Shown here: positions 34,201-40,000 of the stretch, piece by piece
How positions within the stretch are numbered: position 1 is the first letter of the stretch
How the letters are laid out: each line of letters starts with the position of its first letter
Source of the DNA: Halichondria panicea
Taxonomy: Eukaryota; Porifera; Demospongiae; Suberitida; Halichondriidae
Length of the DNA: 64,000 nt
Direction of reading: 5' to 3'
Assembly (NCBI RefSeq): GCF_963675165.1
Contig: NC_087380.1
Location: forward strand, 2,285,803 to 2,349,802
The notes under the pieces: generated by a model
What the model saw: only the letters and a program-made list of their open reading frames with translations
What the model was told of the DNA's origin: nothing
Database searches by the model: none
Position numbers and translations under genes: made by a program

Positions 34201-34321
34201 TTTACTTTGTATTATCCTACATCCACCCACTGTGCAGGAGATGTATGCTTTCTGTCACGAGGCACTGGCTGACTATGTGGACAGTTTTGAAACTTATGCC
34301 AATTTCAAAGAACTGGTTTAA
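10270..34321 (+). CDS. RPTP gene 2: giant Ig/CCP/EGF receptor tyrosine phosphatase
   Basis: Single-pass receptor phosphatase spanning 24 kb. The start chosen is ATGAAGAAG at 10270, because the same MKKLQ...[18 protein letters not shown] signal peptide begins gene 3; an in-frame ATG 18 bases upstream is not conserved there. Domain order: signal peptide, Ig-like, CCP x2, EGF-EGF-CCP, then intron DNA holding LINEs, EGF-EGF-CCP, EGF-EGF-CCP, EGF-EGF-CCP-CCP, Ig-like, CCP x2, intron with an LTR retrotransposon, EGF-EGF-CCP-CCP, Ig x4, membrane segment, PTP D1, PTP D2. Extracellular exons are phase 1 at both ends, which permits duplication or loss without frameshift. I found no broken exon, so the gene is plausibly functional. 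One donor (after 20041) is gttagt instead of gtaagt. The ectodomain ligand is unknown. Splitting into two genes at the LTR element is possible but less likely, since no second signal peptide or stop is seen. Confidence 0.75.
11285..11804. other. Intron, gene 2
   Basis: AT-rich intron between a CCP and an EGF exon. No exon, hairpin or element end could be made out. Confidence 0.4.
11950..12134. mobile_element. Degenerate MITE of the CCGTATAGCGGGT family (tentative)
   Basis: The right end (gaaaattacccgctataattatggta) resembles the terminal repeat of the elements at 36331, 39097 and 49619. The left end (tatacggtagcaggtaatgg) is a weaker match. The length of about 185 bp fits the family. It lies in the EGF-EGF intron. 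Confidence 0.35.
12275..12323. repeat. Hairpin-forming inverted repeat
   Basis: Arms ggaaaggcaatgaata and tattcattgccttttct face each other across a loop of about 15 bases. A related piece (gcaatgaataacatagt) stands about 60 bp upstream. Probably the end of a small foldback element. Confidence 0.5.
12664..12675 (+). pseudogene. Remnant of a deleted CCP exon
   Basis: Acceptor plus the first 12 bases, ctctctgtgatg, match the start of the CCP exon at 20442. They then run directly into the 3' part of the following intron (ttttcactttttatcctgtatag). In the paralogous module at 20442-20875 the full exon and a second intron stand here. One deletion removed the rest of the exon and fused two introns. 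Confidence 0.65.
12906..14560. other. Repeat-rich intron segment of gene 2
   Basis: No gene found. It holds a 62-bp tandem duplication, two perfect tgcgcatgcgca palindromes (13397-13408 and 14230-14241) and a GC-rich, proline/arginine-coding tract (about 13900-14150) lacking any recognisable domain. Probably decayed transposon sequence. Confidence 0.4.
13269..13392. repeat. 62-bp direct tandem duplication
   Basis: 13269-13330 and 13331-13392 differ at only two positions (gtctac/gtccac near the start and atgac/ataac at the end). Both contain agctactcagctagtaccaa. Confidence 0.85.
14703..16862 (-). mobile_element. 5'-truncated LINE with poly(A) tail, nested in the older LINE
   Basis: Minus strand. 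The element starts abruptly within a coding frame at about 16862 and ends in 16 A residues (T on the plus strand, 14703-14718). It interrupts the older LINE exactly between WNPFH and KSEIN. It encodes a reverse transcriptase but no visible endonuclease, so it was probably truncated on insertion. A partial copy of the same family is at 35931-36562. Confidence 0.85.
14837..16792 (-). CDS. Non-LTR retrotransposon reverse transcriptase
   Basis: Open frame of 651 residues from the first Met; the frame continues upstream to the truncation point at about 16862. Reverse transcriptase motifs in order: [62 protein letters not shown] and the catalytic [11 protein letters not shown], followed by [15 protein letters not shown] and a C-terminal [18 protein letters not shown]. 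It makes cDNA from element RNA by target-primed reverse transcription. DFKKGFD departs from the more usual DFSKAFD. The intact frame suggests a fairly recent insertion, but the missing endonuclease half means it cannot move by itself. Confidence 0.9.
   Translation of the reverse strand: MTTMRNCIPTAEIVTRKNLPWLTKNIIRDIKKRNYYYRLARKYNKPSDFATYKQIRNKVVTTLRRSKQDFFSTLKPQSKKFWTALKYLRKSDSSIPCLVVNGCKIEQDEEKAQVLNKQFYANFNHSLPPLDPNSFKQPTRDLPENLRCTEDEVFNLLSNLDTTKANGPDGISAKMLKATAETITPSITMLFNISIKNCELPYDWKLAHVTPIPKSNDKSDPLNYRPISLLSILVKLLEKHMYSKILEQLKDISFLSNKQWGFNKGKSTTGVLLTAVHNWHKLLEDGQSVCAVFFDFKKGFDKVPHLILMSKLTNLNLDPHLVSWVASYLRNRSQYVIINGKSSNISEVVSGVPQGSVLGPLLFLIYINDIDLHQNEGSLLLYADDLLLYHPIQSPEDYIKLQGDIDQLQAWSERNVLLFNQSKCKYMTISRKFSPPLPNMCLNISGRPLLKVDHYKYLGVWISHDLSWSKHIEEMCRNACKQVGIIYRQFYGHSSLECLRQLYISLVRSKLEYAAPVWDPHQKTNSHKIEKVQKFALKICTKLWNMDYDSLLDTVDLPSLSTRRLYLKLSYLYQVINGNFKFPDPPLERRVCPLNLRSTKNIQFERPICRTNAYANSFFPKAISVWNELPLELQESTSILSFKRNVLCHLH
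17441..18109. other. Intron 3' part with CCP exon scraps
   Basis: 17441-17890 shows nothing identifiable. 17899-17935 (cagctgtggactgtaaacct, then cctccgtct) matches the beginning of the CCP exons at 27551 and 41263 (SxVDCxTPPSI) and then decays. 18009-18025 (tagtttgttcatgcag) resembles the 3' end of a CCP exon with its donor (ccagtttgttcaggtattg). They look like the two ends of deleted CCP exons. Confidence 0.5.
18268..18660. mobile_element. MITE with 13-bp TIRs and TTAATG target duplication
   Basis: The ends are cataggtgccaac and its exact complement gttggcacctatg. ttaatg flanks it on both sides (18262-18267 and 18661-18666). The paralogous intron at about 19385-19400 reads gagggttaatgacattatt with no insertion, which gives the empty site. 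About 393 bp with no ORF. Confidence 0.88.
21765..22042 (-). repeat. LTR (downstream copy in element orientation)
   Basis: 278 bp, matching 26541-26818 along its whole length as far as I compared. The stop codon of the polyprotein (22027-22029) lies inside this LTR, so the last few codons read through the polypurine tract into it. Confidence 0.95.
22027..26445 (-). CDS. Gag-Pol polyprotein, order Gag-PR-INT-RT-RH
   Basis: One 1472-residue frame without an internal stop or shift. Approximate residues: glutamine-rich N-terminus and Gag 1-300; CCHC zinc knuckle [14 protein letters not shown] about 312-325; aspartic protease LLDSGCS about 372; integrase zinc finger (H-x-H then CTTCEVC) about 615-655; integrase core with D in MDIVGP about 685, D in LSDQGTNF about 746 and E in DGLVERFN about 785; GPY-type module about 918; RT with [10 protein letters not shown] about 1108 and YIDDLVVY about 1193; RNase H with TDASERGLG about 1340 and NADGLSR near the end. 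The RT and RNase H are Ty3/gypsy-like, but integrase lies upstream of RT as in Ty1/copia. That order is known from the Gmr1 group. No Gag-Pol frameshift is needed for expression. Confidence 0.93.
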   Translation of the reverse strand: MTEQGGSRTRAGTVFRTTMEEEHQDVQTNGGGGFEAQVNPQAMLMMLQEQQRMMAEQHQAQQRVLLEMLQTQQEEQRAYRQEMEELRHQEAVRHREETRHKLPKPVFKKLEETDDIENFLETFERVATQHDWPDNAWAVQLAGLLTGRAQAAYAALDATEAQDYKKVKEAILHRYDVNQETHRRRFREDRKKPEESYREWLWRITNHFDKWCKDSTMPMKELVVMEQALWGMPEGLTVWLRERQPKSLEELAKLAEDYTLARKGKDQPFGTRKPLSSPGTPAVETQETRAPHKRNGFRTEPRTKVNAAGEKQCFHCHQWGHLKYNCPKRSLSQGKADSKPAFNGKACEDVAWPKGTEKYLKWGKVGGKSVQMLLDSGCSRTMVSANSVDSSKISKAETVAVLCVHGDTVEYPTAMVEIALGGYTRKANVAVAPSLPVPVLLGRDLYDIRSGWKSSDTGYMVETRSQKKIRESKSMDDLMDLDEQAVLSELFDQSLELEVPEANLASEEHENLRREDMAENTSTLEEEMNTEPVSPLDASKEQIQAWQESDATLVKVCDYASFQPEDGTEGENVFFYRKDGLLYRHWQPRKRGKDGVQAVEQLVLPTQCRQLVLRLAHDVPTAGHLGVTKTRNRVLQRYYWPGVFKEVTEYCTTCEVCQRSRGRRPARAPLVSMPLIQKPFSRIAMDIVGPLPRTQRGNRYILTICDYATRYPEAIPLPSVEATRVARELLLLFTRVGVPEEVLSDQGTNFMSSLLDEMYQALQITRIRTTPYHPQTDGLVERFNATLKSMLRKFTSRNQKDWDEYLPYLLFSYREVPQESTGFSPFELLYGHRVRGPLDVIREGWTEERSPEFPVIAHVVQMRDRLEEMMEIVQETTSKAQQKQKRYYDKGTKKRELKAGDQVLVLLPKDENKLKLEWVGPYKVLRAVTPVDYEVATPGRRQKKKIYHINLLKLWKCPTQPVPNLMSIMEEGNECDEEELTNLSLWEPEETLFDVTEIQTPGLNPEERKQLLSLVQEFDAVCGPAPGRTTIAEHEIFVADETPIQQRPYRVPYSRREVVKEEIHKMLEADVIRPSTSPWASPIVMVGKKDGSVRFCVDYRKLNKVARFDAYPMPRIEELLDNIGPARYITTMDLAKGYWQIPLEESSKEKSAFTTPFGLYEFQVMPFGLHNAPATFQRTMNRVLEGCEEFAGCYIDDLVVYSKSWEEHLQHLQVVLERLQAAKLTLKPRKCQFGRREVRYLGHVIGGGKVRPDPQKLQAVAEYPRPQTKKDVRAFLGLVGYYRKFTPNFADIAVPLTDLTRKKKPEKVIWTGECDQSFIALKETLLKHPVLEVFDPNKQFLLQTDASERGLGAVLSQRDSEGQENPIAFASRKLQPRERNYATIEKECLAVVWALKIFYTYLYGRKIEVQTDHQPLAWLHKMQNANARLTRWALAIQPYQLEITHRRGVSNGNADGLSRAGPLLGGRDVAYS
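26541..26818 (-). repeat. LTR (upstream copy in element orientation)
   Basis: 278 bp with the same sequence as 21765-22042. In this orientation it should hold the element promoter. It is followed on the minus strand by the primer-binding-site-like sequence and then by the Gag start at 26445. Confidence 0.95.
27725..28191. other. Intron of gene 2 with imperfect inverted repeat
   Basis: gaaccaagaaatgagaaat near 27773 is roughly complementary to atttctcattttgttcttgc and ttctcatttctttgttc near 28104-28140. This may be a decayed foldback element. No exon is seen. Confidence 0.35.
29843..34321 (+). other. Membrane segment and tandem PTP domains of RPTP gene 2
   Basis: Exons: TM 29843-29966 ([19 protein letters not shown] then a basic stop-transfer); juxtamembrane 30531-30745, 30805-30908, 30978-31065; D1 31111-31187, 31239-31275, 31327-31421, 31538-31666, 31925-32224, 32382-32570; linker 32763-32862; D2 32942-33012, 33174-33308, 33526-33812, 33910-34045, 34238-34321. 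Most D1 and D2 exon lengths equal those of gene 1 (129, 300, 189, 100, 71, 135, 287, 136, 84). D1 carries KNRF, WPDHG and [11 protein letters not shown]2 keeps Cys-x5-Arg but has WTEKD for WPD and Met for the His before the cysteine. Confidence 0.88.
30025..30163. repeat. Foldback element in gene 2 juxtamembrane intron
   Basis: agttgtgacacatg...ggatatattggctcagtagtg (30025-30075) faces cactactgagccaatatatcc...gtgtaacaact (30112-30163), with arms of about 50 bp around a GC-rich loop (cccgagggccgcaggcctcgag). The intron here is 564 bp; the orthologous intron of gene 1 is 48 bp, so the element and its neighbours (30020 to about 30450) are inserted. A second small palindrome (tgtgccatatggcagatattggcaca) lies near 30410-30437. 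Confidence 0.75.
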
Positions 34322-34680
34322 ATAATAACAGTAACTCACACAGAACATTTGATTTTAGATATTATTGCTGCTTGTAGAGTGTAGTACAGACTCAGATTAT
34401 ACCAATAGCAAAACTGTGTTTGTGTTTACCACTGAATTTTATGATACATGAACTGAATTATTGCACTTGCTGGGGTGAGAAACTCAGTGTGGATGTTATA
34501 ATTATACCAACCCTAATGTGTTATTCATTGTTACCAATTCTCCTCACCTCCAGGAGTGTGGTTACCACAACGATGAGATCAATGCTCGTTATTGAGCGTA
34601 TTGAGGCTGACTCTAGTGGAGTGGAGGAGGACTAGGGACTCTACGCCACCTACACCATGTTACACACCTATCGCAATGAG

Positions 34681-35133
34681 TGAGTGGGAGAGGGGGTGGG
34701 TAGGTACCGTGTACCTGTATAATTATGTCGATCTGGTTAATACTAATAAAGCTATGATTTAGACAATTTAAATTTGCATATTATATATACTTGTGGTAGG
34801 GCCTATCATTTTTATTATGAGAAGTGTGTTTTGCAGCTAAAATATTTTGCTTAGCAATGAATTCGAATGTGAACTGGTGAAGTTGTTACGAATCGCTTGG
34901 GACCTCTAATTCTTTAATAAAATGTTTAATGTCTATACCATCATACTGCTCACTTATCGTGAACATGCAATGTTAATATCTAACATGGATATAATTACGT
35001 AGCTTAACAATTAAACTTACAAGAGCAGATGTTGTGTGTTGTCTTTGCTGCATCACATGATGTACATTGTCTTCAGAAAAAACATTTATGTGTGCCTTTG
35101 CTTAGAAAAACTTTCATTGTTTCCAACCTCCAG
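34681..35133. other. AT-rich spacer in SH2 remnant B
   Basis: No ORF, repeat end or RNA gene recognised. The last 120 bases (gagcagatgttgtgtgttgt, then cttt...ctgcatcacatgatgtac) match about 7388-7435 in remnant A, showing that the spacer was duplicated as well. Confidence 0.4.
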
Positions 35134-35930
35134 GTTCGACTATACCAGCAGATATCCCAGGAGCTGAGGGAGCATGGTGTGAATAGACCACCCCCTCTGA
35201 GAAAGGACGACCCTCAGAGAGTGGGAGGGGTCAGACCAGACACCACCACCACACAGATGAGGGTGTTTATAATTATGTGTATGTGCAGTAAAAAAGTTGA
35301 TGGATTATTTTAGTTTTGAAAATTACGTCTCTCAAAGCATGCAGTGTGTTCATTGTTCAACATTAAACTGAAATACATGCAATACTCTGACATTGCCTTT
35401 TGGCAAATACTTCCCTCATGTGCTCATACTGTTCTACATTTGTATGAATGACATGGAAATAACTATTAAGATTGCTACGCACATGTATTACCGTCTGCCT
35501 CCCTTGCATGCAGTCTCAACAGCTAATCATCAGCTACAATATTCAATAATTTGCATCCCATTAATATGTGCACACTTGCTTTCATAGCCTTTTCCCTAGC
35601 AATGGTTTCCTGCATGTCCAGAGTAGACTATTATTTTGCATGCTATTCCATGGACTTATATACATGTAGCTGGGTACACAATAATCCATTATCCTTTTAA
35701 GCGTTGGGTACTGAGTATAGCCCATAGTTAATTTGGTTGCTTAGAGTGAGTGGTTTGTGATTGCTTTCAATATGATAGAGAGTGCTTTATTGTTTATTGT
35801 GAGCATTGCCTGTTGTGTTGCCCTGAGACAATGTTTGTGCACCTTTCAATATCCTAGGGCTGTGATCCTCTAGCAAACGGTGCATGGTGCCTTTCCATTA
35901 GTCTATGTGTTTACTGTGTGCAGTGGGCTA

Positions 35931-36562
35931 TCTCCCTATTAGATACTGTGGACCTACCGTCCCTTTCCACAAGAAGATTGTACCTGAAACTATCATACCT
36001 TTACCAGGTAATAAATGGTAACTTTAAATTCCCTGATCCACCACTTGGAAAGAAGAGTATGCCCTCTCAATCTAAGAAGCACAAAAAATATACAGTTTGA
36101 AAGACCAATTTGCAGGACAAATGCATGCGAACTCTTTTTTCCCAAAAGCAATATCTATATGGAATAAACTACCACTCGAGCTGCAGGAAAGTACATCGAT
36201 TTTGTCATTAATTTTAAGAGAAATGTATACTCTGTCACTTGCATTAGTATAATAATTATTAGTCTTTATCTTTAATATTAATTTATACACGCTATTGTAA
36301 GTACTATATACAGGGCACAGGTTAGCATATTACCGTATAGCGGGTAATTTTCGTGGGGCAAAATATTCGTGGTTTTCGTGGTTGGAGATCTGACCACTAC
36401 CCACGAATGAAGCGACTTTGCCTACCTTTACCTACAATCCAAGCAGCAACCACGAAAATATTACCCACGAAATGTCTCAATATTGCTGAGCCACGAAAAT
36501 TACCCGCTATACGGTATCACTATGCTACTAGTGTATCCATGCATTTTGCAGAATTATTATAA
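35931..36562 (+). mobile_element. 5'-truncated LINE copy, same family as 14703-16862
   Basis: Plus strand. [19 protein letters not shown], then [19 protein letters not shown], matches the C-terminal part of the 651-residue reverse transcriptase. The following 3' UTR (gcatgcattttgcagaattattataaaa) matches as well. Frame and sequence are lightly decayed. It is inserted after tgcagtgggctatctc, which continues without interruption in remnant A at about 8348-8363. Confidence 0.85.
36331..36516. mobile_element. MITE, CCGTATAGCGGGT family, inside the LINE copy
   Basis: The ends taccgtatagcgggtaattt and aaattacccgctatacggta are exact complements, extending on through tcgtgg/ccacga. It splits the LINE 3' UTR, which is continuous in the copy on the minus strand near 14750-14765. 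Target duplication is probably TA. Confidence 0.85.
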
Positions 36563-37085
36563 AATAGAAAGTATAGCCATGCATGTATGCAGCGTAGTGT
36601 ACCAAAGTGATCCTTTGAAAACCTATGAGCTGGTAATTGTCTTGAATGTACATAAAATGTTCCTCCACGGAATAGGTATATTATGTATGTCTTCCCTCAC
36701 CCTCTCCTCAGGAGTGATGTTTTTCGAGACATACTCACTGATAAACCCAACGGAACCTTCCTGCTTCGACCTAGGGGCAATGTGGAGGAGTCCTCAACCA
36801 TGCCTTGTCACACACACACCATCGACATTGCATAACTTGAAGAGAATAGTAGTTCATTTGTTTGTGCTTAGATACCCTGCATTCCATGTGGACAGGGGCC
36901 ATTAGTAACTGAAATAGCAGCTGTACAGTATTGTATGTGTATGTGTGTAAGATTTTCTTTCTGTTATGCTGTAGACTATGTGGGTGCATGTGCACTTTTG
37001 ATGTATATGGACGTTCACAATTCAAACTTCCTGTTGTCATCATTAAGTCAAATAGTTTTGGAGCATACAATGCCATGAAGACAGC

Positions 37086-40000
37086 ATGAAGAAGTTACAA
37101 AGTGACTGTGTCTCTTGGCTGGTCCTTTTGACTGGAGCTGCTCAGCTCTTACTAGTGTGTGGAGAGGGTATGTTTTACTTACCTGCTAAATGAGACTGTA
37201 CATATGCATGCAGGAGTGTACTTATCTCTGGGATCAACCCTTTTCACTACTAATAATACTGAGATCCTCATCACGGATATTGGAGATGATGCTGAGGATG
37301 GTCTTCCCTCTCTCATCTGTCAGACTAACCTAACCGAGTGCTGTATGAGCGGGGCTGACAACAGTGGTAGTGGAGATATGGGACAGTGGACGTATCCTGA
37401 TGGGAGTATGGTATTGAACAATGTCCAGTCACAGGCTGATTATGCATTGTACATTGTGAGGAATACTTCTCCAGTGATCAAACTGGCTCGTAGAGCTAGT
37501 ATTAACCCCCCTCCCCTGAGTCCAACTGGTTCTTACTGCTGTATTATACCAACTAATGGAGGAGAAATGACCTTCTGTGCTAACTTGGGTGAGAGGTTCG
37601 GTAATATGCACTATATTTATCAATAATCTCTCTTCTAGTTGTGTGTCTGTCTCTCCCTCCTCTGAACAATGGAGCAGTCTCATACAGCAACTTAACACTG
37701 GGTCTGTTCACTGTGGCAACCTACACCTGTGAGTCCGGCTACAGTCTCGATAGAGGGAGCACAACCAGGATCTGTTTGAGTAATGGAACATGGAGTGGAT
37801 TCAACCCAGTGTGTCAGCGTAAGTGGGTGGATTTTTACTGTTTGTGATTTTTACTGTTTCCATACTGAGATAGCAGCCTGTTCTGACGTCGCTCTCACCA
37901 TCAATGGAGACATTGTCTACACTGATGGATCTACTGATAACAGACCAGTGGGCACTGTGGCCACCTACACCTGTAACACTGGCTACACTCCCACTGGAGG
38001 GAGCTTGTTCAGATTCTGTATGACGGGAGGGAAATGGAGTGAGTCAGCTCCAACTTGTCAAGGTGAGTTTTGTAACTCTTACACATTTTTTTTCAAACAA
38101 TTATGAGTAGAAATTACCTGCTCTGACCAGACTAATCCGACCAAGGGAATGATCGACTACAATATGGGGACTGTTAGTTCAAGACCAGTGGACACTGTGG
38201 CCACCTACACCTGTGACACTGGCTATACTCTTAATGGAAACACCACCAGGACTTGTGGGAGTGATGGAGTGTGGAGTGGGTCAGCTCCAACTTGTCTGCG
38301 TAAGTGAAATATGGGATTACGTACAATTTTTAATTCCCATCTAGAAAAACTGATTTGTTCTGACCTCACTCTCACCAATGGATACGTTACCTATGGTGGT
38401 GATAGATCTCCTGACAACAGACCAGTGAAAACTGTAGCTTTATACAACTGTAATCCTGGCTACACCCTCGTTCTCACTGGAGGGAGCTCTCTCAGGGTCT
38501 GTATGAGTGGAGGGATCTGGAGTGGATCAACTCCAACTTGTCAAGGTGAGTTCTGTAACTCTATAGAAAAGTTTATGTTTCAAACAGTATGTATAGACAC
38601 AGGACCGACTGATCCTCCACCCACCAGCTGCTCTGACCTAACTAATCCAACCAATGCATTGATTGGCTACAATATGGGGACTGCTAGTCTGAGACCATTC
38701 GACACTGTGGCCACCTACACCTGTAACACTGGCTACACTCTCAATGGAGACACCACCACCAGGGTCTGTGTGATTGGAGGATTCTGGAGTGGGTCACCTC
38801 CAACTTGTGAAGGTTTAATAGTGCAAAGTAATACATGCCACGATGTTGAGCAATAAAGTATAATGGACTTCTTTCTCTTACAGCCGTTGAGTGTCCTCCT
38901 CTACCGGCCATTATCAACGGCATGATCTCCTACTCTCCTGATGTCATCTCTGACTATGATCTAGGAACTGAGGCAACCTACACTTGTGAGGTTGGGTTCT
39001 ATCTTGAGGGTAGTGAGGTACGAGTGTGTATGGACGATGATCGAATGGACGCCATTGGAGTGTGGAGTCGTCCGGAGCCAATCTGTGTCCGTAAGTTACC
39101 GTATAGAAGGTATACTTCGAGGGTATAAATATTCGTGGTTTTTGGGAATTAGGCATGAACCGCGAACATTTATAACCGCGAATTTAATATTTCATGCATG
39201 CATGCTGCAAAAAGGCGCTATTCCACGAAAATTAAATCTGCGAAAACCTTTCTAAAGGCACATCTGCGAAAATTTATCAAAATATACCCGCTATACGGTA
39301 TCTGCTAAAACACTTTTAAATTGACTATAACATGTGTTACGAAAAGGAATGTTTTCGCCTATGTATAACTGGTACTAAACATTCGCACTACACACACAGC
39401 CATTCAGTGTCCTCCCCTTGACACAATTACCAATGGATTCATCACGTACGCTCCCGACACCACACATAACTATGATCTTGGCACAGTGGCCACTTATGCC
39501 TGTGACACTGGGTTTATTATGGACCTCTCCCCTGGGGGATCTCTGTCTAGAACTTGTGTGGATGATTTGAACAATGATGTAGAAGGAGTATTCAATGGAC
39601 AGGCTCTAACATGTATCGGTAATTGTGCAGTAGCTCTTACTTCATGATGTTCTATATACAGATAATTATGTTGGTCGATTATGGTCTCATTTCTATTGTA
39701 TAGCCATTGTGTGTTCTCCTCTACCGACCATTACCAATGGCACCATCTCCTACTCTGCTGATGTCACCCCTGACTATGACCTGGGAACTGAGGCAACCTA
39801 CACTTGTGAGGCTGGGTTCTATATTAATATCACTGAGGCTAATCAGGTACGAAGGTGTGTTGATGATGATGAAATTGATGCTATTGGAGGTTGGAGTGGT
39901 CAGGAGCCAAGCTGTGACTGTAAGTTATCAACGAAAGTGTGTAATTACACACTTGTACTGTACGAACCCAAAGACGTGTATATATTTTCATTGCAGTAAT

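Larger units (their letters stand above)
34554..36830 (+). pseudogene. SH2-domain gene remnant, copy B
   Basis: Same series of pieces as after gene 1. 34554-34680 is the acidic helical piece but has an extra T in gctcgttattgag and a TAG in the GVEED region. About 35134-35262 keeps LYQQISQELREHGV then NRPPPLRKDDPQRVGG open. The AWMNPSISR exon is not intact; only a scrap resembling its start remains near 35515. 36712-36830 keeps SDVFRDILTDKPNGTFLLRP, the start of an SH2 domain, then is frameshifted relative to copy A. A LINE fragment carrying a MITE lies inside. Copies A and B are broken at different points, so both died after the duplication or are dying independently. Confidence 0.55.
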
